DNA of 64,000 nucleotides, from NCBI RefSeq assembly GCF_030408575.1, contig NZ_CP047047.1, positions 248,001-312,000 on the forward strand, in the 5' to 3' direction. The stretch's first letter is position 1, and each line of letters opens with the position of its first letter. Positions 18,844 to 29,893 of the stretch are shown here, one piece after another. The notes under the pieces were generated by a model, which worked only from the letters and a program-made list of their open reading frames with translations, was not told the DNA's origin and ran no database searches. Position numbers and translations under genes: made by a program. This stretch comes from Corynebacterium auris (lineage in GTDB: Bacteria > Actinomycetota > Actinomycetes > Mycobacteriales > Mycobacteriaceae).

Positions 18844-20247
18844 TTAGTAGGGCGCGATGGAGGTGGTGTGGGGGTCGACCTGGATGCCGTGCTGGATGGA
18901 GGGGAAGGCGCGCTGCGGGCAGTGCTCGCGGGGGCAGACGCGGCAGCCGGCGCCGATGGGGGTGGCCTGAGAGACGTCGTGCAGCGGCAGGCCCCGTGCG
19001 TAAATGGTGCGGTCGGCGTGGCGGGTTTCGCAGCCGAGGCCGATGGCGAAGAGCTTTTCCGTCTCGTTGAACTGGAAGCGGTGGTGGCGCACCGCGCGTG
19101 CCACCCACAGGTAGGTGCGTCCGTCGGGCATCATGGCGTGCTGCCGCACGGATTCGCCGGGGCGGGCGAAGGACTCGTAGATTCCCCACAGGGGGCAGGT
19201 GCCCCCCGAGGTGGAGAAGTGGTAGCCGGTGGCGGACTGGCGCTTCGAGATGTTTCCCGCCCGGTCGACGCGGACGAAGGTGAAGGGCACGCCCCGCATG
19301 TTCGCGCGCTGGAGGGTGGACAGGCGGGAGGCGACCGTCTCGTAGCCCACGCCGAAGACGTGGCAGAGGTAGTCCACGTCGTAACCGTGGCGCTCCGACT
19401 CGGAGTGCATGAGGGTGTAGGGCAATAAGGTCGCGGCGGCGAAGTAGGAGGCGATGCCGCGCCGGGCAAGGTTCGCCGAGGTCTCGGTGGAAAAGGGTTC
19501 GGCGGCGACGTGGGCGTCGATAAGCGAACCTGCCTCGAGGTAGCCGAGCTCGGAAGCGATGCGGAAGGCGCGCTGGCCGGAGGACAATATGGGCGACAGG
19601 GACAACACGCCGCGGTCGATGTCGAGGCGGTGGAGCACCCCCTCCGTCGACGGGGTCGTGCTCACCTCGATGCCGTGCTCGCGCGAGATGCGGCGGGTGA
19701 GCTCGCGTTCGGTGGTGTGGATGCCGAAGCGCTCGACGCCGATCGCCTCGGCGAGGGACTCCGCCGCGTGGTCGAGGTCGTCCAGGTAGTTCTGGCGGGA
19801 GTAGAAGAAGTCGCGCACCTCGTCGTGCGGCATGGACAGGCTCTCGGCCGAGGAGACACGCGAGTCCGTGGCCAGGGTGAGCTTGTCGCGCGCGTTGCTG
19901 TAGCGGCGGTGCATCTCCACGACCGTGCGCGCGACAGACGGGTGGCGGTAGACCAGCTCCGAAAGCTCCTGCAGTTCGATCTGGGGGGTCCCCAGCTCCT
20001 GGTCTTCCACGACGTCCTTGAGCTCGGCGAGCAGCCGCGAGTCGTCGTCGCGGGAGAAGAACGTGGCGTCGACGCCGAAGGCCTCGGTGATCCGCTTGAG
20101 CACGGGAACCGTCAGCGGGCGCACGTCGTGCTCTATTTGGTTGACGTAGGAGGCGGAGAGCTCGAGGGCGGCCGCCAGCGAGGCCTGGCTCAGGTTGCGC
20201 TCGCGTCGCAGCTGCCGCAGCCGCGAACCCACGTAGGTCTTGGACAT
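18844..20247 (-). CDS. ramB: Acetate/carbon metabolism regulator RamB (XRE family)
   Basis: A 467-residue transcription regulator. An XRE helix-turn-helix fills about residues 6-60 ([30 protein letters not shown]), followed by an ImmA/IrrE-like central region and a C-terminal acyl-regulator domain with Cys/His pattern [14 protein letters not shown] and [15 protein letters not shown]. RamB controls acetate and glyoxylate-pathway genes in C. glutamicum. The ATG at 20247 is chosen because the helix-turn-helix begins right after it; an upstream frame has non-coding composition. Divergent from sdhCAB, as in C. glutamicum. Confidence 0.9.
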   Translation of the reverse strand: MSKTYVGSRLRQLRRERNLSQASLAAALELSASYVNQIEHDVRPLTVPVLKRITEAFGVDATFFSRDDDSRLLAELKDVVEDQELGTPQIELQELSELVYRHPSVARTVVEMHRRYSNARDKLTLATDSRVSSAESLSMPHDEVRDFFYSRQNYLDDLDHAAESLAEAIGVERFGIHTTERELTRRISREHGIEVSTTPSTEGVLHRLDIDRGVLSLSPILSSGQRAFRIASELGYLEAGSLIDAHVAAEPFSTETSANLARRGIASYFAAATLLPYTLMHSESERHGYDVDYLCHVFGVGYETVASRLSTLQRANMRGVPFTFVRVDRAGNISKRQSATGYHFSTSGGTCPLWGIYESFARPGESVRQHAMMPDGRTYLWVARAVRHHRFQFNETEKLFAIGLGCETRHADRTIYARGLPLHDVSQATPIGAGCRVCPREHCPQRAFPSIQHGIQVDPHTTSIAPY

Positions 20248-20288
20248 GGCTTTATCTAACCACCCCCGGGCGGGGCCGGCACGCAATG

Positions 20289-20315
20289 TGCGAAGGCGCC
20301 TGAAAAGTCTTCGCA
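20289..20315. promoter_or_regulatory. Inverted repeat near the ramB start
   Basis: TGCGAAG (20289-20295) and CTTCGCA (20309-20315), 13 bases apart, lie 42-68 bp upstream of ramB. This could be an autoregulatory site, but it does not match the RamB motif I remember closely. Low confidence. Confidence 0.3.
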
Positions 20316-20334
20316 GGCGCATCGCCACAGGCCA

Positions 20335-20353
20335 CGGGGTTAGTCGAACCTAA
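20335..20353. promoter_or_regulatory. DtxR-box-like sequence in the ramB-sdhC gap
   Basis: The 19 bases CGGGGTTAGTCGAACCTAA match the DtxR consensus TTAGGTTAGCCTAACCTAA at 14 positions, with the right half (AACCTAA) intact. DtxR is the corynebacterial iron repressor; SdhB is an iron-sulfur protein. Binding is unproven. Confidence 0.4.
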
Positions 20354-20416
20354 CAGACGAAAGATTGACACCCTTTGGGGTGGAGGAAGGGGCGGGGGCC
20401 ATACGCGCCCGCACGT

Positions 20417-20432
20417 AGTGATTAAGGTCACA
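20417..20432. promoter_or_regulatory. Putative GlxR (CRP-type) site upstream of sdhCAB
   Basis: AGTGATTAAGGTCACA matches TGTGA-nn-TA-nn-TCACA at 9 or 10 of the 12 fixed positions. GlxR is the cAMP regulator of corynebacteria and, as I recall, binds upstream of sdhCAB in C. glutamicum. The site is 185 bp before the sdhC ATG. The rest of 20248-20616 shows no gene. Confidence 0.6.
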
Positions 20433-20616
20433 CTTTGGGCTAAGCCGGGGGCACGCCGGGGACGAGTGCTCGGAAAACGCTGGGAGTGGCCTCGGGCGGC
20501 GCTGGGGGCGTGTGCCGCTGTCGGTGTTCGCGGCGCGCGGCAGGTGTTCGCCGGGCGCGGAGAAGTAGGTGAAGCTCGGCAGCATTTCGTAAGGTATGTA
20601 CGACACTGGAGGTGCC

Positions 20617-21390
20617 ATGACTGTTCAAAACGCAGAGCGTGACGCAGTTCGTCACGGAAAAATTACTGAAAAGCCGCTACGCGAGCAGCCGTCTTTCCCG
20701 ACGTGGGCGATTAAGCTCACCATGGCCATTACGGGCTTGCTGTTCGGCCTGTTCGTCCTCGGCCACATGGTGGGCAACCTAAAGATCTTCATGCCGCTGC
20801 ACAGCAACGGCGTCGCCCCCATCGACGAGTACGCCGAGTTCCTGCGCACTATGGGTGCGCCGCTGCTCCCGGAGGGCGTTCTCCTGTGGGTGATCCGCAT
20901 CGTCCTGCTGGTCGCCCTGGTCCTGCACATTTACGGCGCGTTCGCGCTGCGTGCACGTTCCTCCCGCTCCCGCGGCAAGTTCAAGCGCACGGGCCTGATG
21001 GGCGGCTGGCAGTCCACAGCGACGCGCTCGATGATCATCACGGGCGTCATCCTGCTGCTGTTCATCATCTTCCACCTGCTCGACATGACCTTCGGCGAGG
21101 TCGTCGCCTCCGACGAGTTCGTCCACGGCGCGGTGCGCAACAACCTCATCGCCACGTTCGACCCGAGCCGCTGGTGGGTCGCCGTCGTCTACATCGTCGC
21201 CAACCTCGCGCTGCTGCTGCACCTGACCCACGGTATCTACCTCGCGGTCTCCGACCTCGGGTGGTTGGGCAAGCGCGGCCACGCGATCATGGTGATTCTC
21301 GCCTACATCCTCCCGGCGATTGTCGTGCTCGGCAACGTCGTCATGCCGATCGCGATCATGCTCGGCTGGGTCCCCAACTTCGAGCGGTAA
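20617..21390 (+). CDS. sdhC: Succinate dehydrogenase cytochrome b subunit
   Basis: A 257-residue membrane anchor of succinate:menaquinone oxidoreductase, with five hydrophobic helices and His residues placed to bind haem b (GHMVGNLKIF, LVLHIYGAFA, IIFHLLDMTF, LLLHLTHGIYL). The ATG at 20617 has GGAGGTGCC directly upstream; an in-frame ATG 7 codons earlier has no ribosome site. It is a single fused anchor (SdhC/FrdC-like, no SdhD), which is normal in this group. Followed by sdhA after 23 bp. Confidence 0.93.
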   Translation: MTVQNAERDAVRHGKITEKPLREQPSFPTWAIKLTMAITGLLFGLFVLGHMVGNLKIFMPLHSNGVAPIDEYAEFLRTMGAPLLPEGVLLWVIRIVLLVALVLHIYGAFALRARSSRSRGKFKRTGLMGGWQSTATRSMIITGVILLLFIIFHLLDMTFGEVVASDEFVHGAVRNNLIATFDPSRWWVAVVYIVANLALLLHLTHGIYLAVSDLGWLGKRGHAIMVILAYILPAIVVLGNVVMPIAIMLGWVPNFER

Positions 21391-21413
21391 CGGCTGATTA
21401 GGAGAACATTCAC

Positions 21414-23509
<2,096 letters not shown>

Positions 23510-23510
<1 letters not shown>

Positions 23511-24259
23511 TGAAACTGACACTTGAGATCTGGCGTCAGGCCGGACCCGATACTGAAGGTAGCTACGAGACGGTCCAGGTCGACGACGCCGTCGAGCAGA
23601 TGTCGATCCTGGAGCTGCTCGACCACGTGAACAACAAGTACGTCGAGGAAGGCAAGGAGCCCTTTACCTTCGCCTCCGACTGCCGCGAAGGCATCTGCGG
23701 CACCTGCGGCGTCACCGTCAACGGCCGCCCGCACGGCGCCGGCGAGAACACCACCGCCTGCCTGCAGCGCCTGACGAACTACAAGGACGGCGACACCCTG
23801 CGTATCGAGCCGTTCCGCTCCGGGGCCTTCCCCGTGATCAAGGACCTCGCCGTCGACCGCTCCGCGCTCGACCGCGTGATGCAGCAGGGCGGCTACGTCT
23901 CCGTCGCCGCCGGCACCGCGCCCGACGCCGACACCCTGCACGTGAACCACCACGACGCCGAGCTCGCGCTCGACTACGCCGCCTGCATCGGCTGCGGCGC
24001 CTGTGTGGCGGCCTGCCCGAACGGCGCGGCGCACCTGTTCACCGGCGCGAAGCTGAAGCACCTCAAGCTCCTTCCGCTGGGCAAGCAGGAGCGCGGCAAG
24101 CGCGCCCGCCAGATGGTGGACGAGCTGGAGACCAACTTCGGCCACTGCTCCCTCTACGGCGAGTGCGCCGACGTGTGCCCGGCGGGTATCCCCTTGGACG
24201 CAGTCGGCGCGATCAACGCCGAGCGCGCCCGCGCGGCGTTCCGCGGCGGCGACGACTAA
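23510..24259 (+). CDS. sdhB: Succinate dehydrogenase iron-sulfur subunit
   Basis: A 249-residue electron-transfer subunit. [2Fe-2S] ligands Cys58, Cys63, Cys66 (SDCREGICGTCG) and Cys84; then CIGCGACVAACPNG and HCSLYGECADVCPAGIP for the [4Fe-4S] and [3Fe-4S] clusters. ATG at 23510 shares a base with the sdhA stop, giving translational coupling. Completes the sdhCAB operon. Confidence 0.96.
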
Positions 24260-24341
24260 TCCCCCCGGCGGCGCTCCCGGGTGCCATATACTGGGACAGA
24301 GATACCCCCTTTTGACGAGGCTTACGAAGGAAGCGAGCGAC

Positions 24342-24713
24342 ATGGCTAACTCCAACCAAACCGTGGCGGACATCCGCGAGGAGTCCTTCCCGGACTACGA
24401 GGCACGCATCGAGGACTCCTACATCGAGGGCTACGACCCGGTCTCGCTGGGCGCGCCCCACTCCTCGCTGCACACCCGCAAGCTGTGGGTCGGCATGGGC
24501 TTCATCCTCGCCGCGCTCTTCGGCATCGGCTTGTCCGTGTGGGGCGTCGGGCTCAACCTGTACGGCAACGGCACGCAGGACCAGATCGGCGACACCCTGC
24601 TCATTCTGGGGCTCGCCGAGGTGGCCATCACGCTCGTGCTTGGCTTCGGCCTTCTCTTCGCGGGCCGCAAGGGCTACCGGCAGTACCGGGAGCGCACCGG
24701 CCGCGTGAACTAG
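24342..24713 (+). CDS. Small conserved membrane protein downstream of sdhB
   Basis: A 123-residue protein with an acidic N-terminus and two hydrophobic helices (about residues 49-69 and 83-105) and a basic tail (RKGYRQYRERTG). I chose the ATG at 24342, preceded by GAAGGAAGCG; a TTG at 24312 is in frame but weaker. Same strand as sdhCAB, 82 bp after sdhB, and ended by a terminator, so it may belong to the operon. Function not recognised. Confidence 0.75.
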   Translation: MANSNQTVADIREESFPDYEARIEDSYIEGYDPVSLGAPHSSLHTRKLWVGMGFILAALFGIGLSVWGVGLNLYGNGTQDQIGDTLLILGLAEVAITLVLGFGLLFAGRKGYRQYRERTGRVN

Positions 24714-24737
24714 CGCGTCGCCCTCGCCTCGCCGACC

Positions 24738-24770
24738 AGGCCCCCGCCTTCGTGGCGGGGGCCTGCTTTA
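24738..24770 (+). terminator. Rho-independent terminator after the sdhCAB region
   Basis: AGGCCCCCGCC (24738-24748) pairs with GGCGGGGGCCT (24754-24764) around a TTCGT loop, followed by GCTTTA. It lies between the small membrane protein gene and the DUF445 gene. Confidence 0.85.
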
Positions 24771-24778
24771 ATCGGGTC

Positions 24779-26062
24779 ATGTCTTCTCACGCTTTCGCGC
24801 TGCCCACCCCGGCGGACGAAGAGGCGCGCCGCACGACGCTGCGGCGCTACAAAATCTCCGTCACGAGCCTGCTGGGCGTCATGGCCGTCATCTTTCTCAC
24901 CTGCTCCTGGCTGCAGTCGCGCGGCGACGCCGGGGCCTGGGTGGGCTATGTCCGCGCCGGGGCAGAGGCGGGCATGGTGGGCGGGTTGGCGGACTGGTTC
25001 GCCGTGACCGCCCTGTTTCGCCGCCCCATGGGCCTGCCCATCCCGCACACCGCGCTCATCCCCCGCAAAAAGGACCAGGTGGCCGGGGCGCTCAGCGAGT
25101 TCGTCAGCGAGAACTTCCTCAACGCCAACACCATCACGGCGAAGATTACCGAGGCTGACGTCCCCCGCCGCGTTGGTCAGTGGCTCACCGAGCCCGGCAA
25201 CGCCGAGGCGGTCTCCGCCCGCGTCGGCGCCTTCATCGAGCGCGCGGTGAGAGGGATCGACCCGGCCGACGCGGAGCACCTCATCCAGACCCAGATCGTC
25301 GACCGCGCGGCGCGACCCGCGTGGGGCCCGCCGCTCGGCCGCGCGCTCGACGGCCTCATCGCGGACGGAAAGCTCGAGCCGCTTGTCGACGACACAGTGG
25401 CGTGGGGGCGTCGAAAAGTAAACGACATGGAGGACAGCATCATCTCGATGATCGACGAGCGGATGCCGCGCTGGGCCCCCCGCTTTGCCAAGGAGCTCGT
25501 CGGCGAGCGCGTCTACCGCGAGATGGTGAATTTCATGGCGGACGTCGACGAAGACCCCAACCACGAGGCCCGCCGGGCGATCCGCCGCCAGATCTCGCAG
25601 TTCGCCTACGACCTGCAGTACGACCCGGACATGATCCGGCGCGTCGAAGGCATCAAGGGCGACATCCTGGGTTCTGACGCGTTGGCCTCGGTGTCCGGCG
25701 GGTTGTGGGAGCAGGCCTCAAGCGCGCTCATCGAGGCGGCCGGCGACCCCGATTCGGCGCTGCGCAGAAAGATCACCGGTCTGTGCCGCGAGTGGGGCGG
25801 CAAGCTTGTCTCCGACCCCGATGTGCGCGCCGAGGCCGCCCGGAACCTGGAGCGGGCGACGCGCTTCGTGGCGGAAAACGGCGCCAGCGAGATCGTCGGC
25901 ATCATCTCCGAAACCATCAAGCGCTGGGACGGTGAGGAAGCGAGCGAGAAGATCGAGCTGATGGTGGGTAAAGATCTGCAGTTCATCCGCATTAACGGCA
26001 CGGTTGTTGGTGCGCTCGCGGGTGTGGCTATCTACACTTGCTACCAGATACTTTTCTTTTAG
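24779..26062 (+). CDS. DUF445 family membrane-associated protein
   Basis: A 427-residue protein with a hydrophobic helix near residues 24-42 and the family hallmark AGAEAGMVGGLADWFAVTALFRRP just after it, PIPHTALIPRKKDQ, a long helical middle and a C-terminal hydrophobic anchor (VVGALAGVAIYTCYQILFF). The ATG at 24779 follows the terminator directly; no clear ribosome site, so translation may be leaderless. The function of DUF445 is not established; it looks like a membrane-tethered coiled-coil scaffold. Confidence 0.88.
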   Translation: MSSHAFALPTPADEEARRTTLRRYKISVTSLLGVMAVIFLTCSWLQSRGDAGAWVGYVRAGAEAGMVGGLADWFAVTALFRRPMGLPIPHTALIPRKKDQVAGALSEFVSENFLNANTITAKITEADVPRRVGQWLTEPGNAEAVSARVGAFIERAVRGIDPADAEHLIQTQIVDRAARPAWGPPLGRALDGLIADGKLEPLVDDTVAWGRRKVNDMEDSIISMIDERMPRWAPRFAKELVGERVYREMVNFMADVDEDPNHEARRAIRRQISQFAYDLQYDPDMIRRVEGIKGDILGSDALASVSGGLWEQASSALIEAAGDPDSALRRKITGLCREWGGKLVSDPDVRAEAARNLERATRFVAENGASEIVGIISETIKRWDGEEASEKIELMVGKDLQFIRINGTVVGALAGVAIYTCYQILFF

Positions 26063-26100
26063 AGAACCTTTTCCAGCGATTTGAACGAAGGGACCCCACG

Positions 26101-26853
26101 ATGGCCTCCGATTACACCCCCCACAACGACATCACCGGCAACTTTGACGAGGATGCCCCCGACGCGCCCAAGCCCGAGTTCCGCGGAGAGGCGGGCGAGG
26201 ATAACGCGACCGAAACCAACGCGCCCGAGGCCGTCGAAACCGAGGAGAAATCCGGGGAGCGCGGCTCCCTGCTGGATAACCTGAAAAGCGCGGGCGAGGC
26301 CTGGCTGCTCGCGGGTTCCGCGCTGGGTAATGTGGCCAGCCACTTCGCCGACAAGTTCCGCGAGGACCGGGAGTCGGACGGCCCGCAGGGCGCCCACGCC
26401 AAGGAAGAGGCGGCGGAGGGCTTCGGCCAGCAGCTGAAGGCGGCGATCGACAACGCCCGGGAGGCCTTCAACTCCTCCGAGAACGACCGTGACTTCCGCG
26501 CCGCGGCCACCTCCTTCGCCTCGGACGCCGAGAACATTTTCCGCGACCTCACCGGCTCGCTGTCGCGGGCCAGCGACGCCACCGCGAACTCCCCGCAGAC
26601 GGAGGACGCGAAGGACGCCCTGAAGGATGCCGTCTCTGAGGTGCGTGAGACCTTCAACCAGGCCGTCGCGGGCGTGCGCAACCGCGCGGAGGAATCCGAC
26701 ATCGACGCAGAGGGCACCATCAACGAGATGCGGACCCGCCTCGACGAGATCATCAACAAGGTGACCGACCAGTTCGATAGGGACGACACCGACAGCGATA
26801 TTGTTGAGGGCGAGGTTGTCGACGACGACACCGACCAGCGCGCGGGCGAGTAG
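26101..26853 (+). CDS. Acidic coiled-coil protein of a corynebacterial family of unknown function
   Basis: A 250-residue, highly acidic soluble protein without signal peptide. The N-terminal ~60 residues are disordered and Asp/Glu-rich, the middle is a run of amphipathic helices (GEAWLLAGSALGNVASHFAD; LKAAIDNAREAFNSS), and the C-terminus is an acidic tail. I believe this matches the family NCBI labels CGLAU_01105; no function is known. ATG at 26101 with GAAGGGA upstream. Confidence 0.75.
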   Translation: MASDYTPHNDITGNFDEDAPDAPKPEFRGEAGEDNATETNAPEAVETEEKSGERGSLLDNLKSAGEAWLLAGSALGNVASHFADKFREDRESDGPQGAHAKEEAAEGFGQQLKAAIDNAREAFNSSENDRDFRAAATSFASDAENIFRDLTGSLSRASDATANSPQTEDAKDALKDAVSEVRETFNQAVAGVRNRAEESDIDAEGTINEMRTRLDEIINKVTDQFDRDDTDSDIVEGEVVDDDTDQRAGE

Positions 26854-26895
26854 CCGACGCACAGTGAGAAAAAACGCCGAGAGAAAGAACGCAGT

Positions 26896-27213
26896 GTGAT
26901 TGGGTTTGGCCCCCTCAGCACCGTTGAGCTGATCCTCCAGATCCCCGTGCTCGTGCGCGGGTTCCTCTTCCTGCTCGTCGGCCTGGCGGGCGTCGTCGGC
27001 GCCGCCATGGCTGCGACGACGCGCGATGACGCCTACGACGCCGCCGACAGGAAGAGCAAGTGGGTCTGGGTGGGCATCCTCGCCGGCTCCAGCGTGGTGT
27101 GCCTGCTGCAGATGCCGTTCATCGCCTGGTTCGGGGCCGTGGCCATCGGCGTCTACTACTTCGACGTCAGGCCGCAGCTGAACAACATCCTGCGCGGCAA
27201 CTACGGCTGGTAG
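26896..27213 (+). CDS. DUF2516 family membrane protein
   Basis: A 105-residue protein with three hydrophobic helices (about 9-40, 57-74, 76-88) and a VRPQLNNILRGNYGW end typical of DUF2516 proteins of mycolate-producing actinobacteria. GTG start at 26896. Next gene starts 5 bp after the stop. No enzymatic motif; function unknown. Confidence 0.8.
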   Translation: MIGFGPLSTVELILQIPVLVRGFLFLLVGLAGVVGAAMAATTRDDAYDAADRKSKWVWVGILAGSSVVCLLQMPFIAWFGAVAIGVYYFDVRPQLNNILRGNYGW

Positions 27214-27218
27214 GCCCA

Positions 27219-27758
27219 GTGGACGACCTAGAGTGGCTGGCCACCCGGGCGGGCGTGAGTTTGCTGGGTGGCCAGCCGCCGTTTCGCGTTGATTCGGCTG
27301 CCCGCGCCGCGGGGGTGGTGGTGGAACCGACGCACGTCGCCGCGGCGGCCAAGCTCGGGGTGCCCGTCATCGCGGTGGTTGGCTGGCCCACCGGCCGCCA
27401 CCACAGCGTGATCAAGGCGGCGGAGGCCAGGCTCGCCGCCGAAACCGGTGCGGAGGAAGTGTGGCTCGCAGTTGACGCCGCGCTAGCGGACGACTCGGCC
27501 GTGCTCGCCGACATCATCGCGGTGCGCCAGGCGGTGCCCGCGCCCACCCGCTTCGGCGTCATCCCCGGCGGCCATCCGGCGGCCGTCGACGCGGCACGCC
27601 GCGTGGGAGCGGACGCCCTCGCGGTCGAGGCGGGGCAGGTCGTTCCCGCGGCTGAGACACCCGTGGCCGTCTACGGGGGCCCCGGCGACACCGACGCGAT
27701 CATCGCGGCCATGGAGGCCGGGGCGGAGAGGGTGTTCGCCGACCCGGCAGCGCCGTAG
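27219..27758 (+). CDS. DeoC-like aldolase-fold protein lacking the catalytic lysines
   Basis: A 179-residue protein resembling deoxyribose-phosphate aldolase in its first half: VVVEPTHVAAAAKLGVPVIA, VVGWPTGRHHSVIKAAEARL, then ADIIAVRQAV. Working DeoC enzymes are ~220-250 residues and carry a Schiff-base Lys in a KTSTG motif and a second Lys in KASGG; neither is present. It is therefore a shortened, probably non-aldolase paralogue. GTG at 27219, 5 bp after the DUF2516 gene. In C. glutamicum a deoC annotation occupies a similar place, as I recall. Confidence 0.65.
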   Translation: MDDLEWLATRAGVSLLGGQPPFRVDSAARAAGVVVEPTHVAAAAKLGVPVIAVVGWPTGRHHSVIKAAEARLAAETGAEEVWLAVDAALADDSAVLADIIAVRQAVPAPTRFGVIPGGHPAAVDAARRVGADALAVEAGQVVPAAETPVAVYGGPGDTDAIIAAMEAGAERVFADPAAP

Positions 27759-27770
27759 CCGGCCGGCACG

Positions 27771-28556
27771 CTACGTGCGTTCCTGCGCGGGGACAGCCGA
27801 GGGGAGATCCTGCAGGTCAACGTTTTCGCCCTCGGCGACGATGCGGAGCCCGCCTTCGACGACGGTGAACTCGCCGATGCGCAACGTACCGGCGTTGACG
27901 TCGCCCGTGCTTTCCTGCAGGGCGTTGGTCAGCCCCTCCGCGACGATGTCGGGCAGCTCGAAGCCGAATAGCTCGGTGGAGGCGGCCTCCAGCTGGAGCG
28001 TCCCGTCGACGGTGGTGGGGCGCAGGTCAACGGAGGCAGCCCGGCCGCTGAAATCAATGGTGAAGGTGCCCTCTGCGGGGTTGGACTCCACGCCGGAGAC
28101 GGTGATGAGCTCCTGGAGGAGCGAGCCGCCGAAGGCGCCGTCGAGGCTTGAGGCGAGCTGCTCCTGCAGAAGCGAGCGCACGTAATCGTCGGGCAGCTCG
28201 GTGCTCACGGAAAAACTGTCCGCGACCTGGCGGTCCTCCTCGACGCGGAGGTTATCCAGGGAGATCGTCGCCGCGGGCTGGCCGGTGTAGGTGTCCCCGG
28301 AGGCGGCCAGCGTCGACGGGGTGGAGATGCTCACGTGGGGGATGGCACCGCGCAGCAGGCCGAAGGTGATGGGGCTGGAACCGAAGGACACGTCTGTGTC
28401 GCCTGCGGACATGGCGCCGGGGCTTTCGTCGGCCACGCCGGAACGGATCTGGTCAGCCATGAAGGCGCGCAGCCCGAACTCGGCGAGGAGAAGGATAATG
28501 AGGAGGGCGGCGAGGACGCCGACGGTGACTTTCCAGGCAGTCTTCATGCGCTTCAT
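27771..28556 (-). CDS. LmeA-like (DUF2993) phospholipid-binding protein
   Basis: A 261-residue protein with a single N-terminal membrane helix (WKVTVGVLAALLIILLLAEF) and an extracytoplasmic beta-rich domain with repeated paired-strand pattern, as in DUF2993/LmeA proteins that bind phosphoinositides and act in lipomannan maturation in mycobacteria. ATG 28556 overlaps the methyltransferase stop (ATGA), so the pair forms one transcript. A frame extending upstream overlaps the methyltransferase and is rejected. Confidence 0.8.
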   Translation of the reverse strand: MKRMKTAWKVTVGVLAALLIILLLAEFGLRAFMADQIRSGVADESPGAMSAGDTDVSFGSSPITFGLLRGAIPHVSISTPSTLAASGDTYTGQPAATISLDNLRVEEDRQVADSFSVSTELPDDYVRSLLQEQLASSLDGAFGGSLLQELITVSGVESNPAEGTFTIDFSGRAASVDLRPTTVDGTLQLEAASTELFGFELPDIVAEGLTNALQESTGDVNAGTLRIGEFTVVEGGLRIVAEGENVDLQDLPSAVPAQERT

Positions 28557-29368
28557 CTTACGGAGGGTGCGACGGCTGCCCAATCGATCGACAGCGTGCA
28601 GTCGCGAAGCTTGCGGCGCAGGGGGTGCAGCGGCCAGCCGGCGCGCCGGAGCGCGGCGTGGGCGTGGACCCAGCGCACGCGCGGGCCGTGGGGCGCCCAC
28701 CCGGCGGCGTGCTCCCACGCGCTATCGGCCGCGGAAAGCAGGGCGTGGATCTTCTCACCGGGCACGTTGCGGTGGATGAGCGCCTTCGGCAGGCGTTCGG
28801 CGACGTCGGAGGGCGCGGTGACGTCGGCCGGGTCCCACGCGAGGTGGAGGGAGCGCGGCCCGGAGGCGTCGAGAAGCAGCCATGCGGCGCGGCGGCCGAG
28901 CTCGTCGCAGGTTCCCTCGATGAAGAAGCCACCGGGGGCGAGCCGGGAGCAGACGGCCCGCCACACGGCGGGGACGTCCGCGACGTCGTACTGGCGCAGC
29001 ACGTTGAAGGCGCGCACGAGGTGCGGCCGGTAGCCGGCGAGCTCGAAGCCGCCGAGCTGGAAGCGCACCCCGTCGCGCGGTGCGAGCACGCGGGAAGGGT
29101 CGATCTCTAGGCCCACAACCTCGACGCCTGGGTTGATCTGCCGCAGCCAGCGGGCCCACTCGACGGTGGTGGTGTGCGAGCTGCCGTAGCCGACGTCGAC
29201 GGCCAGCGGGCGCGGCACGGAGCGCAGGAGTGACTGGATGGCGGGGTTGTGCCGGGTCCACCGGTCCGAGCGGCGCAGCCGGTTGACGCCGGTGGTGCCC
29301 CGGGTGATCACGCCGAAGGGCCGACCACGCCCGGACTGCGCGCGCAGGTTATGGGCGTGATCGGCCAT
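28553..29368 (-). CDS. SAM-dependent class I methyltransferase
   Basis: A 271-residue soluble protein with a Rossmann methyltransferase core: motif I LAVDVGYGSSHTTTVEWARW, acidic end of strand 2 in VVGLEIDPSRV, and RAFNVLRQYDV then LAPGGFFIEGTCDE as motifs III-IV. The substrate is not evident. The N-terminus is basic (RLRRSDRWTRHNP). Coupled to the LmeA-like gene, which suggests but does not prove an envelope link. Confidence 0.8.
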   Translation of the reverse strand: MADHAHNLRAQSGRGRPFGVITRGTTGVNRLRRSDRWTRHNPAIQSLLRSVPRPLAVDVGYGSSHTTTVEWARWLRQINPGVEVVGLEIDPSRVLAPRDGVRFQLGGFELAGYRPHLVRAFNVLRQYDVADVPAVWRAVCSRLAPGGFFIEGTCDELGRRAAWLLLDASGPRSLHLAWDPADVTAPSDVAERLPKALIHRNVPGEKIHALLSAADSAWEHAAGWAPHGPRVRWVHAHAALRRAGWPLHPLRRKLRDCTLSIDWAAVAPSVR

Positions 29369-29377
29369 CGTGAAGCG

Positions 29378-29875
29378 CTAGAGGTTCTCGGAGATCCACT
29401 GCTCGGTGAGCTTGGCCTCGTTGCCGAAGATCTCCTCCAGGGCCTCGCTGACTTTCGGTTCGAGCGCCGAACCCATGAAGGGAATGCTCACCTTGGCCTC
29501 GTTGTCGTAGGCCAGGGTGGTGGTCTCGCCCTCGCCGGTAAGAGCAATGGTGCCGGAGAAGTCCACCGGGGTGCCCTTGACGTCGCCGGTGTAGGACAGC
29601 TCGGCGGAATCGCCGTCGAGGGAGCCGATCGTGACCACGCGCTTGAGCTTCAGGTCCTGGGAGATCATGGCCTGCGCCGCCTCGGGGAGGATGGACTGCG
29701 GGAGGATCTCGTAGAGGGTGGCGGTCTCGCCCGTGAAGTCGGCGAGCTGGCCGGGCTCCGGGGACAGCCTCTCGGCGATGAACTCCCAGTACTCCTTGGT
29801 GGTAAACGCCTGGTGAACCTTCTGCGCCGGGTGGTTGACCGTGACGCTGATTTCGCTGTGTGCAGTCATGCCCAT
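29378..29875 (-). CDS. DUF2505 (SRPBCC-like) protein
   Basis: A 165-residue soluble protein with START-like features: NHPAQKVHQAFTTKEYWEF at the opening helix, a beta sheet with TTTLAYDNEAKVSIPFMG and a C-terminal helix EEIFGNEAKLTEQWISENL. Matches the DUF2505 style. Start 29875 or two codons later. Its 5' end is only 18 bp from divergent murB, so at least one promoter must lie inside a coding region. Confidence 0.82.
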   Translation of the reverse strand: MGMTAHSEISVTVNHPAQKVHQAFTTKEYWEFIAERLSPEPGQLADFTGETATLYEILPQSILPEAAQAMISQDLKLKRVVTIGSLDGDSAELSYTGDVKGTPVDFSGTIALTGEGETTTLAYDNEAKVSIPFMGSALEPKVSEALEEIFGNEAKLTEQWISENL

Positions 29876-29893
29876 CAGACTACCGTTGGTGCC

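Noticed and set aside
27219-27758. Calling this gene deoC outright
   Set aside because: The catalytic lysine motifs are absent and the protein is too short, so only a fold-level relation is supported.
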